A DNA stretch of 64,000 nt from Poriferisodalis sp964484385. GTDB lineage: Bacteria; Actinomycetota; Acidimicrobiia; Acidimicrobiales; Poriferisodalaceae. Positions 30,201-40,476 of this stretch are shown piece by piece. The stretch lies in NCBI GenBank assembly GCA_964484385.1, contig CAZAFV010000008.1, forward strand, positions 10,144 to 74,143. Reading direction: 5' to 3'. Position 1 is the stretch's first letter. Every line of letters starts with the position of its first letter. The translations under genes and the position numbers were made by a program. The notes under the pieces were generated by a model. The model was not told the DNA's origin and did no database searches. It saw only the letters and a list, made by a program, of their open reading frames with translations.

Positions 30201-30691
30201 GTCGAGGCTGCGTTCCCCCCGTAGATCGTGAAGTTGACGTCGAAGACGAACAGCAGCAGCGCAGCGGGCAGCAGCATCCGCAGCGGCTGTGCCCAGCCCG
30301 CCAGCCGACCCATGAGCCAGGCAGCGGCCGGCATCGACACGACGCCGCTGATCGCAACCAGCTTGAAGGCCACGCCGAACGGCAGCACCAGGTCCGCCGC
30401 CACGATCATCAGGTACGGCAGCACCATGTAGAAGTGCATGGCGGGCATTCCCGCGTACCACTCGGGCGACCAGCCGCGCAGCGAGCCTGCAGGCAGCAAT
30501 TCGTCGCGCAAGAACGCCGGGCCCCAGACGTGGGCGCCCATGTCGCCACCGGTCGGCGTTGACGCCGACACGATGCCGCCAGGGTCGAGCCATGCCACCA
30601 CCGCAACGCAGCTCGCCACGACCACCGCAGCCTCGACCCACGCTCGCAGCACCGACCCCGTACCAGGGGGGCGCGTGGTCAGTGCGGCCAC
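27272..30691 (-). CDS. Multi-TM membrane protein fused to GT2 glycosyltransferase
   Basis: A 1139-aa fusion. Residues 1 to about 450 hold a dozen or so TM helices in GT-C/YfhO-like layout (an acidic GGDMGAHVWGPAF loop after TM1, and WSPEWYAGMPAMHFY). Next come an extracytoplasmic domain and one more TM near residue 815. From about residue 880 there is a complete GT-A family-2 domain: VSVVLPAYQA, VVDDGSTDGT, RGKGAAVRAGM, FTDVDLAYPP, DTQCGFKGF, matching polyprenyl-phosphate sugar transferases. The cytoplasmic GT2 could charge undecaprenyl phosphate and the membrane part use that lipid-linked sugar. A Ser/Ala/Gln-rich loop is encoded by five 15-bp repeats. Start GTG 30691. Confidence 0.8.
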   Translation of the reverse strand: MAALTTRPPGTGSVLRAWVEAAVVVASCVAVVAWLDPGGIVSASTPTGGDMGAHVWGPAFLRDELLPAGSLRGWSPEWYAGMPAMHFYMVLPYLMIVAADLVLPFGVAFKLVAISGVVSMPAAAWLMGRLAGWAQPLRMLLPAALLLFVFDVNFTIYGGNAASTLAGEFAFSIALSATLVYLGMLWRSLERGTGRARASLVLAFVALCHPIPLAFAVAASILMVAVRGLHALPGRIGRAPSLGAAIAAATLWAAVWNLSESPLARLAVPAGAVAALVVMEWRRSWHALVIGIIGGALSAFWTVPFVARRAYLNDMGWERLTEVREHLFFTDEISGDGAHHSITWLLVLAGFGAVVGLARWYRPALTWTVIASTMAMGFVHWPQHRLWNARILPFWYLAVYVLAAIGLWLLVEALTQRSSTQRASAQGDSAQGASAQEDANRPVGPGGQLGPTAYWVCMLVPVVALAVVASLLSLQLGNAPGARLNADGAYRWGPFTVSAEDRNFVSGWARWNFRGYEGRPAYPEYHEFVTAMGVIGETPEYGCGRLLWEYDRDIVGAYGTPMAPMLLPHWTDGCIASMEGLYFESSPTVPFHFLMQSELSASPSRPMRGLPYNALNFDLGVAHLQMSGVRYYAAFSSEAIAAALGSADLRHIATAGPWSIFLVADSDLVSPLRFEPAVADDVSQAGRAWTDPAAIWWNDPAAWAVPIAADGPEHWSRVSLLGPPDPDGAPPASLTRFSAAPRRALPPVHVSPPEVERDRLSFSVDRTGVPVLVKVSYFPNWSVRGADGPYRVTPNWMVVIPTDEHVELTYGATAVEYLAWLATLLGVAALALVAVRPPVRFDRGRPEAESDARAARLHPPNGIEPLGMDPASGTDPVQDADARIAAVSVVLPAYQAEHLVGAAVTEINAALGGHEALDGPLEIVVVDDGSTDGTAEAARRAGADVVVSLEANRGKGAAVRAGMLAASGRLRLFTDVDLAYPPGQLASLIDALRDGADVALGNRRHVEARTISPARPARAFASRMFNMFTRLVLLRRYRDTQCGFKGFTAEAAEEIFGRSVIDGFAFDVEVLYLVEHLELTAAEVPVTVDHSADTTVRLVAQSLRVVADIGRIRHRAAAGSYDAPRVTPADMPAGPVPQA
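29383..29457. repeat. 15-bp tandem repeat (5 copies)
   Basis: Five imperfect units of 15 bp, each starting CCTGGGC or TCTGGGT, at 29383, 29398, 29413, 29428 and 29443. On the minus strand they encode a Gln/Ser/Ala-rich pentapeptide repeat in a loop of the membrane-glycosyltransferase fusion. Confidence 0.8.
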
Positions 30692-30786
30692 CCGCGCAGG
30701 CTAGAGGCCGAGCAGAGAGGCGACGACACGGGTCGCTCGGCGGCGCGCGGCTACTGGTCGACGGACGGTCGCCATAGCATGAACCC

Positions 30787-32739
<1,953 letters not shown>

Positions 32740-32743
<4 letters not shown>

Positions 32744-33171
32744 TCCTCCCGAGGCTGGGCGCGGGGCACGACCTGCGCCAGGGCCGCGGCCAGGCCAGAC
32801 AGGTCGACGCTGCCGACCCAGCCATCGATCACGCGGCCGTCGACGTCGGCCACCACCGTCGTCGGCACAGTGTCGATGCCGTGCTGACGATGCAATTCCC
32901 GCTCCACGCCGAACGGCACTTCAGCGACGGGCAGCCCCGCGCCAGCGGGACCCCGCACCACGGCGATCGCTGATTGACAGGTACGGCAGGTCTCTTCGGT
33001 GAAGACCACCAGCGCCGGGCCGTCCGGGATGCCCACCGCAACAAGATCGATGGCCGGCGGCAGTTCCGACCTCGGCACCGCCGTGGCCGATGCACTGCGG
33101 CGGCGCTGAGCGAGCGTCGCGATCGCGATCGCCACCACGATCAGGACTGCGGCGATGACGAGACGCTCCAT
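32740..33171 (-). CDS. Membrane-anchored thioredoxin-like protein
   Basis: A 143-aa protein with an N-terminal TM anchor (residues 4-21, LVIAAVLIVVAIAIATLA), then a thioredoxin-like domain with ETCRTCQ (CxxC) and the cis-Pro strand DTVPTTVV. It probably acts outside the membrane as a thiol reductase or oxidase. Unlike the protein at 5265-6341, it keeps both cysteines as TGC/TGT codons. It follows the DUF5719 gene on the same strand, 7 bases after its stop, and converges with ftsH. Confidence 0.8.
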
Positions 33172-33178
33172 CAGCCGC

Positions 33179-34843
33179 TCACCAGGCCACCGGATGCGCC
33201 ACGCTCAGGCCTGCATCGGACACTCGTGCCTGCCACAGCAGCACTGCGAACGGCGTGTCGGACACGAGGAGGCGGGCCGTGCCACTGGCTAACCGGTGAG
33301 TGATCACACCCGATGCCGGCACGTCGATGACGGCCACCGTCTCGCGGCTCAGCGTCGCGACGACCACGCGGCCGTCGCCGCCTGCCAACACAGCGGAGGC
33401 TCCGTCATCGGCGGCATCGGTTTCGGACGGCGCGGACGGATCCGTCATGATCGTCACAAACGCCTCGCCACCGGATTGCGGCGCAACGACGACCAGCCAC
33501 CGGTCGCCCGTCTGGACAACGCCCGGCACGAAAGCCAAGCCCGACTGCGCCCGCAGTACTGGAGGTAGGGCCTCGACTGCCGGCTCGTCGGCAGCGGCGC
33601 CGGCAGCGCCAGGCTCGGTGGCGCCGTTTGCACCGCCAGTCTGGGCAACCACTGTGACGGACTCGTCCTCCGGCTCGGCTTCGGAAGCAGGATCCGGATC
33701 GGCCCTGAGGTCGGTGAGCGGGCTCGCCGCACTGCCCGCCAGCGTTTCCGCCCACACGACGATGGGAACGTCATTCTGCGAGGCAACCGACACCCCGAAG
33801 GGGACTCCGGGAGTGGCGAGGAGCGTTTCCAGACCCGGTGCCAGCTCACTGGGCGGGGTGACTTTCAACTCCACCACGTCGTGCGATGCCACGGCGAAGG
33901 CCAGATGGTCACTGAGCGGGTCGTCGGACACGATGGACGCAGCAACTTCCGCCACGTCGTCGGACGGGTTGAAGATCCGCACCCACAACCGCGTGCCGTC
34001 GTCGATGCCGGCCACCGGCACAAGCCAGCGCTGGCCGGCAGCCACGGAGGCCAGCTCCGCAGCCAGACCGCGGCGGCCGACGCTCCCGTCGTAGGCCACG
34101 AGCGAGTCCACTGCGATACGGCCGGCGCGGGCCCGTATCGATGCGGCCACAACATCTCGACGGCGCGCATGCTCGCCGACATCGACGGCGACAGTGCTCC
34201 ACGCCGGTACCACCACCCCCGTCAGCGCCGGGGCCACGAATGGGCCGAATTCTGCTTCCGAAGCAAACGTGACATCGACGATCGCGTCCCGGGGCAACGG
34301 ATTCATGATGGCCAGCACCGCCAGTGCGTCGGCCTGGGTATCGCCGACGGGCACGTACCAATCCGGAGCCAGCACGCTCGAACAGCGAGCCTCGTCGATC
34401 CCGAGCGGCGAAACGAACCTGCGCGTCACTGCCAGCCCGCCCGACGAAGCCTCCACCAGTGCGCCGGTGACCTCATCACGCACATAGTCAGACGTGCTGA
34501 CCACCCCGGTGCTCTGCGGCGCAACGTCGGCCATCACATACTGCCGACCCGTCGTGCGTCCTCGGAACTCGACCGACACCGATGCCACCTCGGCCGTCAT
34601 GTTCGTGAGCAGCACCTCTGTGGTGACCTCGCCGAAACCCTGGACTGGTCCCCGCATGCCGACGAGGGGGCAGAACCAGCTCGATGTCAGCGCATCGGGG
34701 GGCAGCACTGCGACCTGCGCCTGCGCCTGCGGGCCTTCGGCGGCAACAGAGGCCGGCGCCCGGTCGTCGCGGGCGTCGATCACCAGCGCTGCCGCAAACG
34801 CCAGCGGAATCAGCAGCCGCGGCAGCCACCGGATGACCTTCAC
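33179..34843 (-). CDS. DUF5719-like secreted/anchored protein
   Basis: A 554-aa protein with an N-terminal hydrophobic segment (LLIPLAFAAALVIDA), then all-beta sequence with repeated strand patterns (FGEVTTEVLLTNMTAEVASVSVEF; later LWVRIFNPSDDVAEVAASI), as in DUF5719. An acidic Glu/Ala linker (about residues 375-425) splits it. It has no catalytic motif. In actinobacteria, members sit next to a giant GT2-membrane protein, as here (10 bases downstream of it), so it may help deliver or organise envelope polysaccharide. Recognition of the family is from memory of pattern and context. Confidence 0.65.
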   Translation of the reverse strand: MKVIRWLPRLLIPLAFAAALVIDARDDRAPASVAAEGPQAQAQVAVLPPDALTSSWFCPLVGMRGPVQGFGEVTTEVLLTNMTAEVASVSVEFRGRTTGRQYVMADVAPQSTGVVSTSDYVRDEVTGALVEASSGGLAVTRRFVSPLGIDEARCSSVLAPDWYVPVGDTQADALAVLAIMNPLPRDAIVDVTFASEAEFGPFVAPALTGVVVPAWSTVAVDVGEHARRRDVVAASIRARAGRIAVDSLVAYDGSVGRRGLAAELASVAAGQRWLVPVAGIDDGTRLWVRIFNPSDDVAEVAASIVSDDPLSDHLAFAVASHDVVELKVTPPSELAPGLETLLATPGVPFGVSVASQNDVPIVVWAETLAGSAASPLTDLRADPDPASEAEPEDESVTVVAQTGGANGATEPGAAGAAADEPAVEALPPVLRAQSGLAFVPGVVQTGDRWLVVVAPQSGGEAFVTIMTDPSAPSETDAADDGASAVLAGGDGRVVVATLSRETVAVIDVPASGVITHRLASGTARLLVSDTPFAVLLWQARVSDAGLSVAHPVAW

Positions 34844-34853
34844 CGCGCTGCCC

Positions 34854-37800
34854 TCATGAGTCCACCGCCGTGCCGCCAGGAACGCCGCGCCGCTGCGACC
34901 CCCGCGCTGCCCTTCTCATGAGCGCGGTGAGCCGGTCGGCGAGGGGGGTGGGCTGGCCGATCGCTACCCAGATCAGCGCCAGCAAGATCACCGCCTGCGC
35001 AGCGATCCGGTTGGACACCACGGCAGAACGTTCGAAGCGCAGCTCAGCCTGGCCGGCTTGGGGCGGATCGAAGCGCATCGCCCAGCCCAGCGCCGGCGCC
35101 GGCTCGACCGCTGCAGCGCCTGCGTTGTCCGCATTGTCGATGTGCAGTCGCCAGCCCGGATCGTAGGAATCAGCGACCAGCACGGTGCCGGCACCCACAG
35201 GTCCGAACTGACTCGTGGCCGACCGGTAGTCGGTGAGCACGCCGATGCCGTCGGTCAAGTCGCTCACGACGAGATCCACAGGGTCCGCGGCAAAGCCGGC
35301 CGGGATCGGCCGGGAGAACTGCGACCGCGACGACCACCACGCCTCGTTGCGGAACACTTGCACCGAGGGATCTGCCGCCAGCGGGCGCAGATCGATCTGC
35401 GAGGCGAGCGCTTCGGAGACCGCCGCGGACACCGGTCGGTCCCAGCCGTCGGTGTATGACGGCCCAGAGCGTTCCACCACCACGACATACCTCACGCCGA
35501 AAGAACCGAGCAACCGTCCCAATCGCAGCGTGTCGCCCGCCAGCGCCACCCGTACTGCATCGGCCAGGCGTTCATCGCCGGGTGCTCGCGGCGTGGCCCA
35601 CGAATGCCGAATGTCGGGATACCCCCGCACCGACATCCCGATGGCGAGTCCCTCCACGCCGACGTCGGAGCCGCGCAACGGCAAGACCTCAGGGGCGCCG
35701 AGCCAGAGCACCCGGTAATCGGGCCCGACGTCCCGGTCATCGACCAGCCCGAGCGGCACCCGGTGATCGAAGCTCGGGGCCGACCAATCGCCGTCGATCG
35801 ACGCCCACGCAGTCGGGAGCACCATGGCACCCACGGCGATGCCGCTCAGCAAGACCATGGCACTGCGGATCCGGGGCGGTGCGTCTGCATCTGCGGTCGC
35901 CAGCGCTGCGGGTCCTGCTGCGGCGGCCCAGCACAGGCCGACTGCCCCGAACGCCAAGGACACTTCGGCGAGGGAAAGCCCTGGTGTTGCGCCGCTGACC
36001 AGCTGGTCAGCCCAGCCAGCCACGATGACCCATGCGAGTGCGAAGCCGGCCAGCGCTACCAGCCAGCCGCGCACCGCCAGCCACAGCCGGCTTCCGCTGC
36101 CGACCAGGAGCGGCACTGCCGCAGCAGCCAGCAGACCCCAACTGAGCGGCAGGTCGCCGAGCGGGCCGGTCTGGAACCGCAACAGCTCCCCCAGCGACGA
36201 CGGCGTCGACGAGGTGCGGCCGCCGAGCGAGACATCAACAAAAGCGCGCAATGAACCAAACTCGAACAGCCAGGGAAGATGCGCCACCGCCGCGAGCGCC
36301 ACGGCCACAGCAACCCGCAGCAGTCCAGCGACCGGCGCACCGAGCGGTTCGCGGAGCGCCATACGGCGCACCAGCTCGACAATGGTGAGGGCCACCCCCG
36401 CCGCGGCGGCCAGCACGACGATGAACGGCTCGAACGCCGCCGTGACAGCAAGGAGCAAGGCGAGCGAGGCCAGTCTGGCTGCGGTACTACGCCGAGAGCC
36501 GTCGCGTGGCGGCCGAGCAGCCGTGGTGCCCACCAGGCGGCTGATGAGGAGCACGATCGCAGGTGCAGTTCCGTATGCCAGCAGCACATCCCAACGGCCG
36601 GCCGCCAGCGCGTTGTACGGCAACGGGCACACTGCGTACAGCACGAGAGCGACCAGCCGGCCATTGCGGCTCGGCCCGTCTCCACTCGACCCTGTGGCGC
36701 ACAACCGCCACATGCCGACGGGACCTGCGAGCACCAGGCCCCAGATAACGATGTTCCTCAAGAGCCCGACAGCACCGAGCAGCACAGCGCCGGCGAGGCC
36801 CAGCAGGCCCATTGCGGGAGGGCCGATCCCGGCTGCACCGACCCCGCTGTCACGCCAGCCATCCAAGTACGCCCCGAGCATCGTGCCGGCATCGGGGAAG
36901 TGTGCGAACTGGCCGTATGCCCCGATGCCCCCAGTGAGCAGGTGGCGTGAGCCGAAGGCGATCAGCCCGAGCACCCCCAGCCAGACCACCCACACGGTCC
37001 GGTGCGCATTGCGTCGCCAAGTGCCCAGGATGCTCTCGTCGATAGTGGTCCGTGCCGCCAGGCCGCCTTCTGGACTCAGGCGATAGCGGAACCAGTCGGC
37101 GACACGTACCGAGCCGCCCTGCTGCAATCGGCGCAGATCGGCATCTCGCACCCGTCGGTAGCGCTTGGCCGCGCCGCGTAATGCGAACGTGCCGCCGAGG
37201 TGGCGGGCGTTCCACAGCCATGCCAGCGCCACGTCTGAGGCCTGGGCGAACCGCCCGCGCAGCGCGGCCAGCAGCACCTCACCCGCGGCCAGCACTGCCG
37301 CCAGAATCACCGCAGGCAGCAGGTACACCCACCCGTAGCACTTCGCCATGGTGCGCAGCCGGGCTCGATGCTCATGCTGGCGCGCCGAGGGGCCGTGAGC
37401 GACTGGCGCTGTATCTGACTGCACCGTCCCGGTTGCAGACGGCACCACCCGGACCCGCGCACCTGAGAGCTGGATCCGCCAGCAGAGATCGACGACGGCG
37501 CCGTCGCCTTCGAGCGCTGGATCGAAGCCGCCGACGATGCGGAAGATGTCCTCGCGCACCAGCATCGCCTCGGTGGGAGCCACGAACAGATCGCGGGCCT
37601 CATCGTGCTGTTCTTGGTCGAGTTCGTTCTGACCGGCGACAGGAATCCGGACCCCGAGGCGGTCAGCGGTGCCGCCAAGATCGCGCAGCGTCAAACCGTC
37701 GCCGGCGTCGAGCAGCTTGGGACCGGCGACACCGACGATCCGGCCCGGGACGTTCTCGGCATCGTCGACGAGCAGGCTGATGGCATCGGGCGCCAGCGCG

Positions 37801-38135
37801 ACGCGATCGGTCAGGAAGAGGAGGTAATCGGCTCCCCGGACCAGCGATGCTCCCCGATTGTTGACAGCACCCATCCGCCCGCGCTGCGCCCCACGGATTC
37901 GACCCCGTCGGGATGACGCGGGGTCGGCCACTGCTGCAGTGGGAAACAGCTCACGGACCCGGTGGCCCTGCTCGCCTTCTGCATCGCACAGCACCAGCAC
38001 CGCGAGCCGCGGGTAGTCCTGCGCGGCGAGCGCCCGCAGGGTGAACTCGGTATCGGACCACTGCGAGCCTGTCGTGACGATGGCGGCAACCGCAGGCGGA
38101 GGTGCCAGCGGCTCCCCCGGGCTCGGCGAGTTCAC
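34854..38135 (-). CDS. Giant membrane glycosyltransferase (GT2 N-terminal domain)
   Basis: About 1093 aa. The N-terminal 260 residues are GT2-like: VAAIVTTGSQWSD, VLVLCDAEGE, GAVNNRGASLVRGADYLLFLTD and VREDIFRIVGGFDPAL. Roughly 14 TM helices follow in a GT-C-like arrangement, then a soluble C-terminal region before a last helix (IAAQAVILLALIWVAIG). It is probably an envelope polysaccharide or arabinan/mannan-type transferase; the donor is unknown. GTG 38135 is chosen because residues further upstream are Arg-rich and unlike the family. It is followed by DUF5719, its usual partner. Confidence 0.8.
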   Translation of the reverse strand: MNSPSPGEPLAPPPAVAAIVTTGSQWSDTEFTLRALAAQDYPRLAVLVLCDAEGEQGHRVRELFPTAAVADPASSRRGRIRGAQRGRMGAVNNRGASLVRGADYLLFLTDRVALAPDAISLLVDDAENVPGRIVGVAGPKLLDAGDGLTLRDLGGTADRLGVRIPVAGQNELDQEQHDEARDLFVAPTEAMLVREDIFRIVGGFDPALEGDGAVVDLCWRIQLSGARVRVVPSATGTVQSDTAPVAHGPSARQHEHRARLRTMAKCYGWVYLLPAVILAAVLAAGEVLLAALRGRFAQASDVALAWLWNARHLGGTFALRGAAKRYRRVRDADLRRLQQGGSVRVADWFRYRLSPEGGLAARTTIDESILGTWRRNAHRTVWVVWLGVLGLIAFGSRHLLTGGIGAYGQFAHFPDAGTMLGAYLDGWRDSGVGAAGIGPPAMGLLGLAGAVLLGAVGLLRNIVIWGLVLAGPVGMWRLCATGSSGDGPSRNGRLVALVLYAVCPLPYNALAAGRWDVLLAYGTAPAIVLLISRLVGTTAARPPRDGSRRSTAARLASLALLLAVTAAFEPFIVVLAAAAGVALTIVELVRRMALREPLGAPVAGLLRVAVAVALAAVAHLPWLFEFGSLRAFVDVSLGGRTSSTPSSLGELLRFQTGPLGDLPLSWGLLAAAAVPLLVGSGSRLWLAVRGWLVALAGFALAWVIVAGWADQLVSGATPGLSLAEVSLAFGAVGLCWAAAAGPAALATADADAPPRIRSAMVLLSGIAVGAMVLPTAWASIDGDWSAPSFDHRVPLGLVDDRDVGPDYRVLWLGAPEVLPLRGSDVGVEGLAIGMSVRGYPDIRHSWATPRAPGDERLADAVRVALAGDTLRLGRLLGSFGVRYVVVVERSGPSYTDGWDRPVSAAVSEALASQIDLRPLAADPSVQVFRNEAWWSSRSQFSRPIPAGFAADPVDLVVSDLTDGIGVLTDYRSATSQFGPVGAGTVLVADSYDPGWRLHIDNADNAGAAAVEPAPALGWAMRFDPPQAGQAELRFERSAVVSNRIAAQAVILLALIWVAIGQPTPLADRLTALMRRAARGSQRRGVPGGTAVDS

Positions 38136-38161
38136 TGCCAGCTCACTTCTCGCACGGCCGC

Positions 38162-40336
38162 CTAGCCCACCGATTCGGCAGCGACGACGCCGAGTCCCGC
38201 GCGGGAGGTGCGGTAATCCGGCGCGTCCCCGTAGTTGAAGCTGGTGCCGTCGCTCCACACCAGCCAGTAGCCCTCGCCGCTGGCGGTGGCGGCGAACCCG
38301 ACAGCGCGCAGCCGGTTCTGGCGGTCGGCACGATCGCCATAGTGATCGGCCGCGCCGATGGCGTGCACTGCCGTGTCGGCGCCGGCGAGCCAGTAGCCCC
38401 CGCCGTCCGAAGAAGCCTCAAGACCGATGCCGGCCATGCCAGAGCGCAGCAGCGGTCCGCATCCGAGATCGCGTGCGTCGCCGAATGCCAGGACGCGTCC
38501 GTCGTCGAGCGCCAGCCAGTAGCCGTCGCCGGTCGGCGAGGCCTCGATGTCGACGACCGCAGCAGCCAGCCAGAGGTGCGCGATGGCGCCCCAGTGCCCG
38601 GCAGATCCGAAGGCGAACACGTTGCCCTGGCTGGTCGCGAGCCAGTAACCGTCACCATTCGGATGGGCAGCCATCGCCACTACCGGCTCGGCCCCTCCGG
38701 CACCGACGGCGTTGCCGTGATAGGTGGCGTCGCCGAAGGACTGGACGTCGCCGCCGGAGCTCGCGAGCCAGTAACCGTCACCATCCGGATGGGCAGCCAT
38801 GGCCGTGAACCGGTCAGATGACGACCGCAGCGTCCCGTTGCCGAGATGCTCCGCTGTCCCGTCGGCGATGACGGTGCCGTCGGACTTCAGCACCCATAAG
38901 CCGGGGCCGTCTGTTTCTGCCGGCGGATCCGGGGTGCCAGAGGCAGACCGCTCGCAGGGCTGGCCGTCGGGGAACTGCGGGAAGCGGTACCAATCGGACC
39001 GCAGGGAGAACCTCTTGCGGAACGGATCGCGTGCCCACCGGTTCCACTGACCGTTCTCGACGCCGGAGTGCCCCTCGAAGTCCTCGACACCGTCGGTTCC
39101 CACGATGCGCATCCCGCGGGTCCGCCCGCCCCATGCGCCATTGCCATTGCGGTGGGTGATCTGGATGCAGACGAGGCTGCCGATGCTCGGATAGGCCGCC
39201 TCGATGTCCGATCTGCTGATGCGGAATTCCCATGCATGGTTGGAATTGCCAGCGGTCGAGTCACCGAGATCCTGGACGCCGGGGAATCGGGAGCCCTCGT
39301 CTAGCCCGGCCGTCCAGCCACCGCTCGACGCGTGAAACTCAGCGAAGGCAATCGATCCATCGTCGTGGACGCGAACATGGCCCGCCGTGTTCCGGATTGC
39401 GGTGTTGGTGTGGATGTACCGGGTTCCGTGATCGAGCGCGTTCCCGTCGCGCGCAGCGCCGCCGTACACCTGACAATTCCACCAGTCGCAGGTGTCGGTG
39501 AACCTCCCCTGGCTTCCGCTGCGTGCGCGCGAAGCTGCCAGCGAGAGCACATACGAGCGTGCCGCGATGGCCTGCGCTTCGAGAGCGGCGATGCCACGTC
39601 CGCCGCCCGCCGCGCCCCACTCGGGAATGCTCTCGCGGGGCACGACGCCGCGCAGATACTGCTCCAGCGGGACACGGTTGAACGAGAACGGGCCGTTCTG
39701 GTCCACCACGCCGAGGGTTCCCCGGTAGGCGGTCCGCTTCGATTCCACCGCTGAATCCCGGCCGTCGCAGTAGATCATCACCAAGAGCTGCGACTGGTCG
39801 TCCACGGTGTAGTCGCTGCCCGACGGGACGGCTTCGATGTACCGATCGCCGCGGCGGCTCGACGCAGACAGCCCATCGGCGGCGAGGTCGCCACGACGCC
39901 CGCAGCCGGCGTTTGAGCGCACCCAGAATGCGCCGGAGCTGACGCCGATTCGCACGACGTCGCCGCCGTCGAACTGCTCGTCTGCAACGCTGAACGCCGA
40001 GGCAGATGTGACCAGCAGGTCATTGCGGTCGTTGCCCGTGAGATGCACCCAGACATCGGGATTGCTCACGGAGGACCGGGTGGTGTTGCTGTAGTAGTGC
40101 TCGACGATCTGGTCGCTGGTCCAGCGATGGTCGACGGCATAGCCCAGCGCACCCCACTGGCTGAGACCGTTGCCATGCCCGAAACCCCGTCCCTCCACGA
40201 CGATCACACTCGGGGCCAGCTCCGCGGTCTGTGCGCCTGCCGGCGGCACCGCGAACGCCATGGATCCAGCCGTCACGGCACACGCCACGGCCATGCCGGC
40301 GAGCCGGCGCCGCCTGGTCGCGGCGCGCCGCGACAT
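38162..40336 (-). CDS. Secreted SpoIID/LytB-domain protein with C-terminal GYWL repeats
   Basis: A 724-aa exported protein. Signal peptide: RRRRLAGMAVACAVTAGSMAFAVPPAGA. A SpoIID/LytB domain follows (GRGFGHGNGLSQWGALGYA, VPLEQYLRGVVPRESIPEWG, ALEAQAIAARSYVL); in sporulating bacteria this domain is a lytic transglycosylase acting on denuded glycan. From about residue 480 come six repeats of about 42 residues, each with G-Y-W-L and a D-G-x-V-x-x-FGDA pattern, likely a beta-propeller. Start ATG 40336. Domain partners suggest peptidoglycan or wall-surface work; sporulation is not implied. Confidence 0.85.
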   Translation of the reverse strand: MSRRAATRRRRLAGMAVACAVTAGSMAFAVPPAGAQTAELAPSVIVVEGRGFGHGNGLSQWGALGYAVDHRWTSDQIVEHYYSNTTRSSVSNPDVWVHLTGNDRNDLLVTSASAFSVADEQFDGGDVVRIGVSSGAFWVRSNAGCGRRGDLAADGLSASSRRGDRYIEAVPSGSDYTVDDQSQLLVMIYCDGRDSAVESKRTAYRGTLGVVDQNGPFSFNRVPLEQYLRGVVPRESIPEWGAAGGGRGIAALEAQAIAARSYVLSLAASRARSGSQGRFTDTCDWWNCQVYGGAARDGNALDHGTRYIHTNTAIRNTAGHVRVHDDGSIAFAEFHASSGGWTAGLDEGSRFPGVQDLGDSTAGNSNHAWEFRISRSDIEAAYPSIGSLVCIQITHRNGNGAWGGRTRGMRIVGTDGVEDFEGHSGVENGQWNRWARDPFRKRFSLRSDWYRFPQFPDGQPCERSASGTPDPPAETDGPGLWVLKSDGTVIADGTAEHLGNGTLRSSSDRFTAMAAHPDGDGYWLASSGGDVQSFGDATYHGNAVGAGGAEPVVAMAAHPNGDGYWLATSQGNVFAFGSAGHWGAIAHLWLAAAVVDIEASPTGDGYWLALDDGRVLAFGDARDLGCGPLLRSGMAGIGLEASSDGGGYWLAGADTAVHAIGAADHYGDRADRQNRLRAVGFAATASGEGYWLVWSDGTSFNYGDAPDYRTSRAGLGVVAAESVG
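38636..38800. repeat. 126-bp-spaced duplicated segment within propeller repeats
   Basis: The 39-base segments 38636-38674 and 38762-38800 are identical except for one base, 126 bp (42 codons) apart. They encode the same MAAHPxGDGYWLA strand of adjacent repeats, so these two blades duplicated recently or are kept alike by gene conversion. Confidence 0.85.
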
Positions 40337-40476
40337 CGGGAGTTCCCGCACCCCTGTAGTGGTACCGGCCTGCGGGTGCTGCCGGTCGGATATTGCGCCG
40401 AATGCCGCCCGCGCTCGCGCCCGAGCGCGCCGGTGCCATCTGCTGCCCCTCGGGCAGGAATCCTGCAGTGGAGCCG

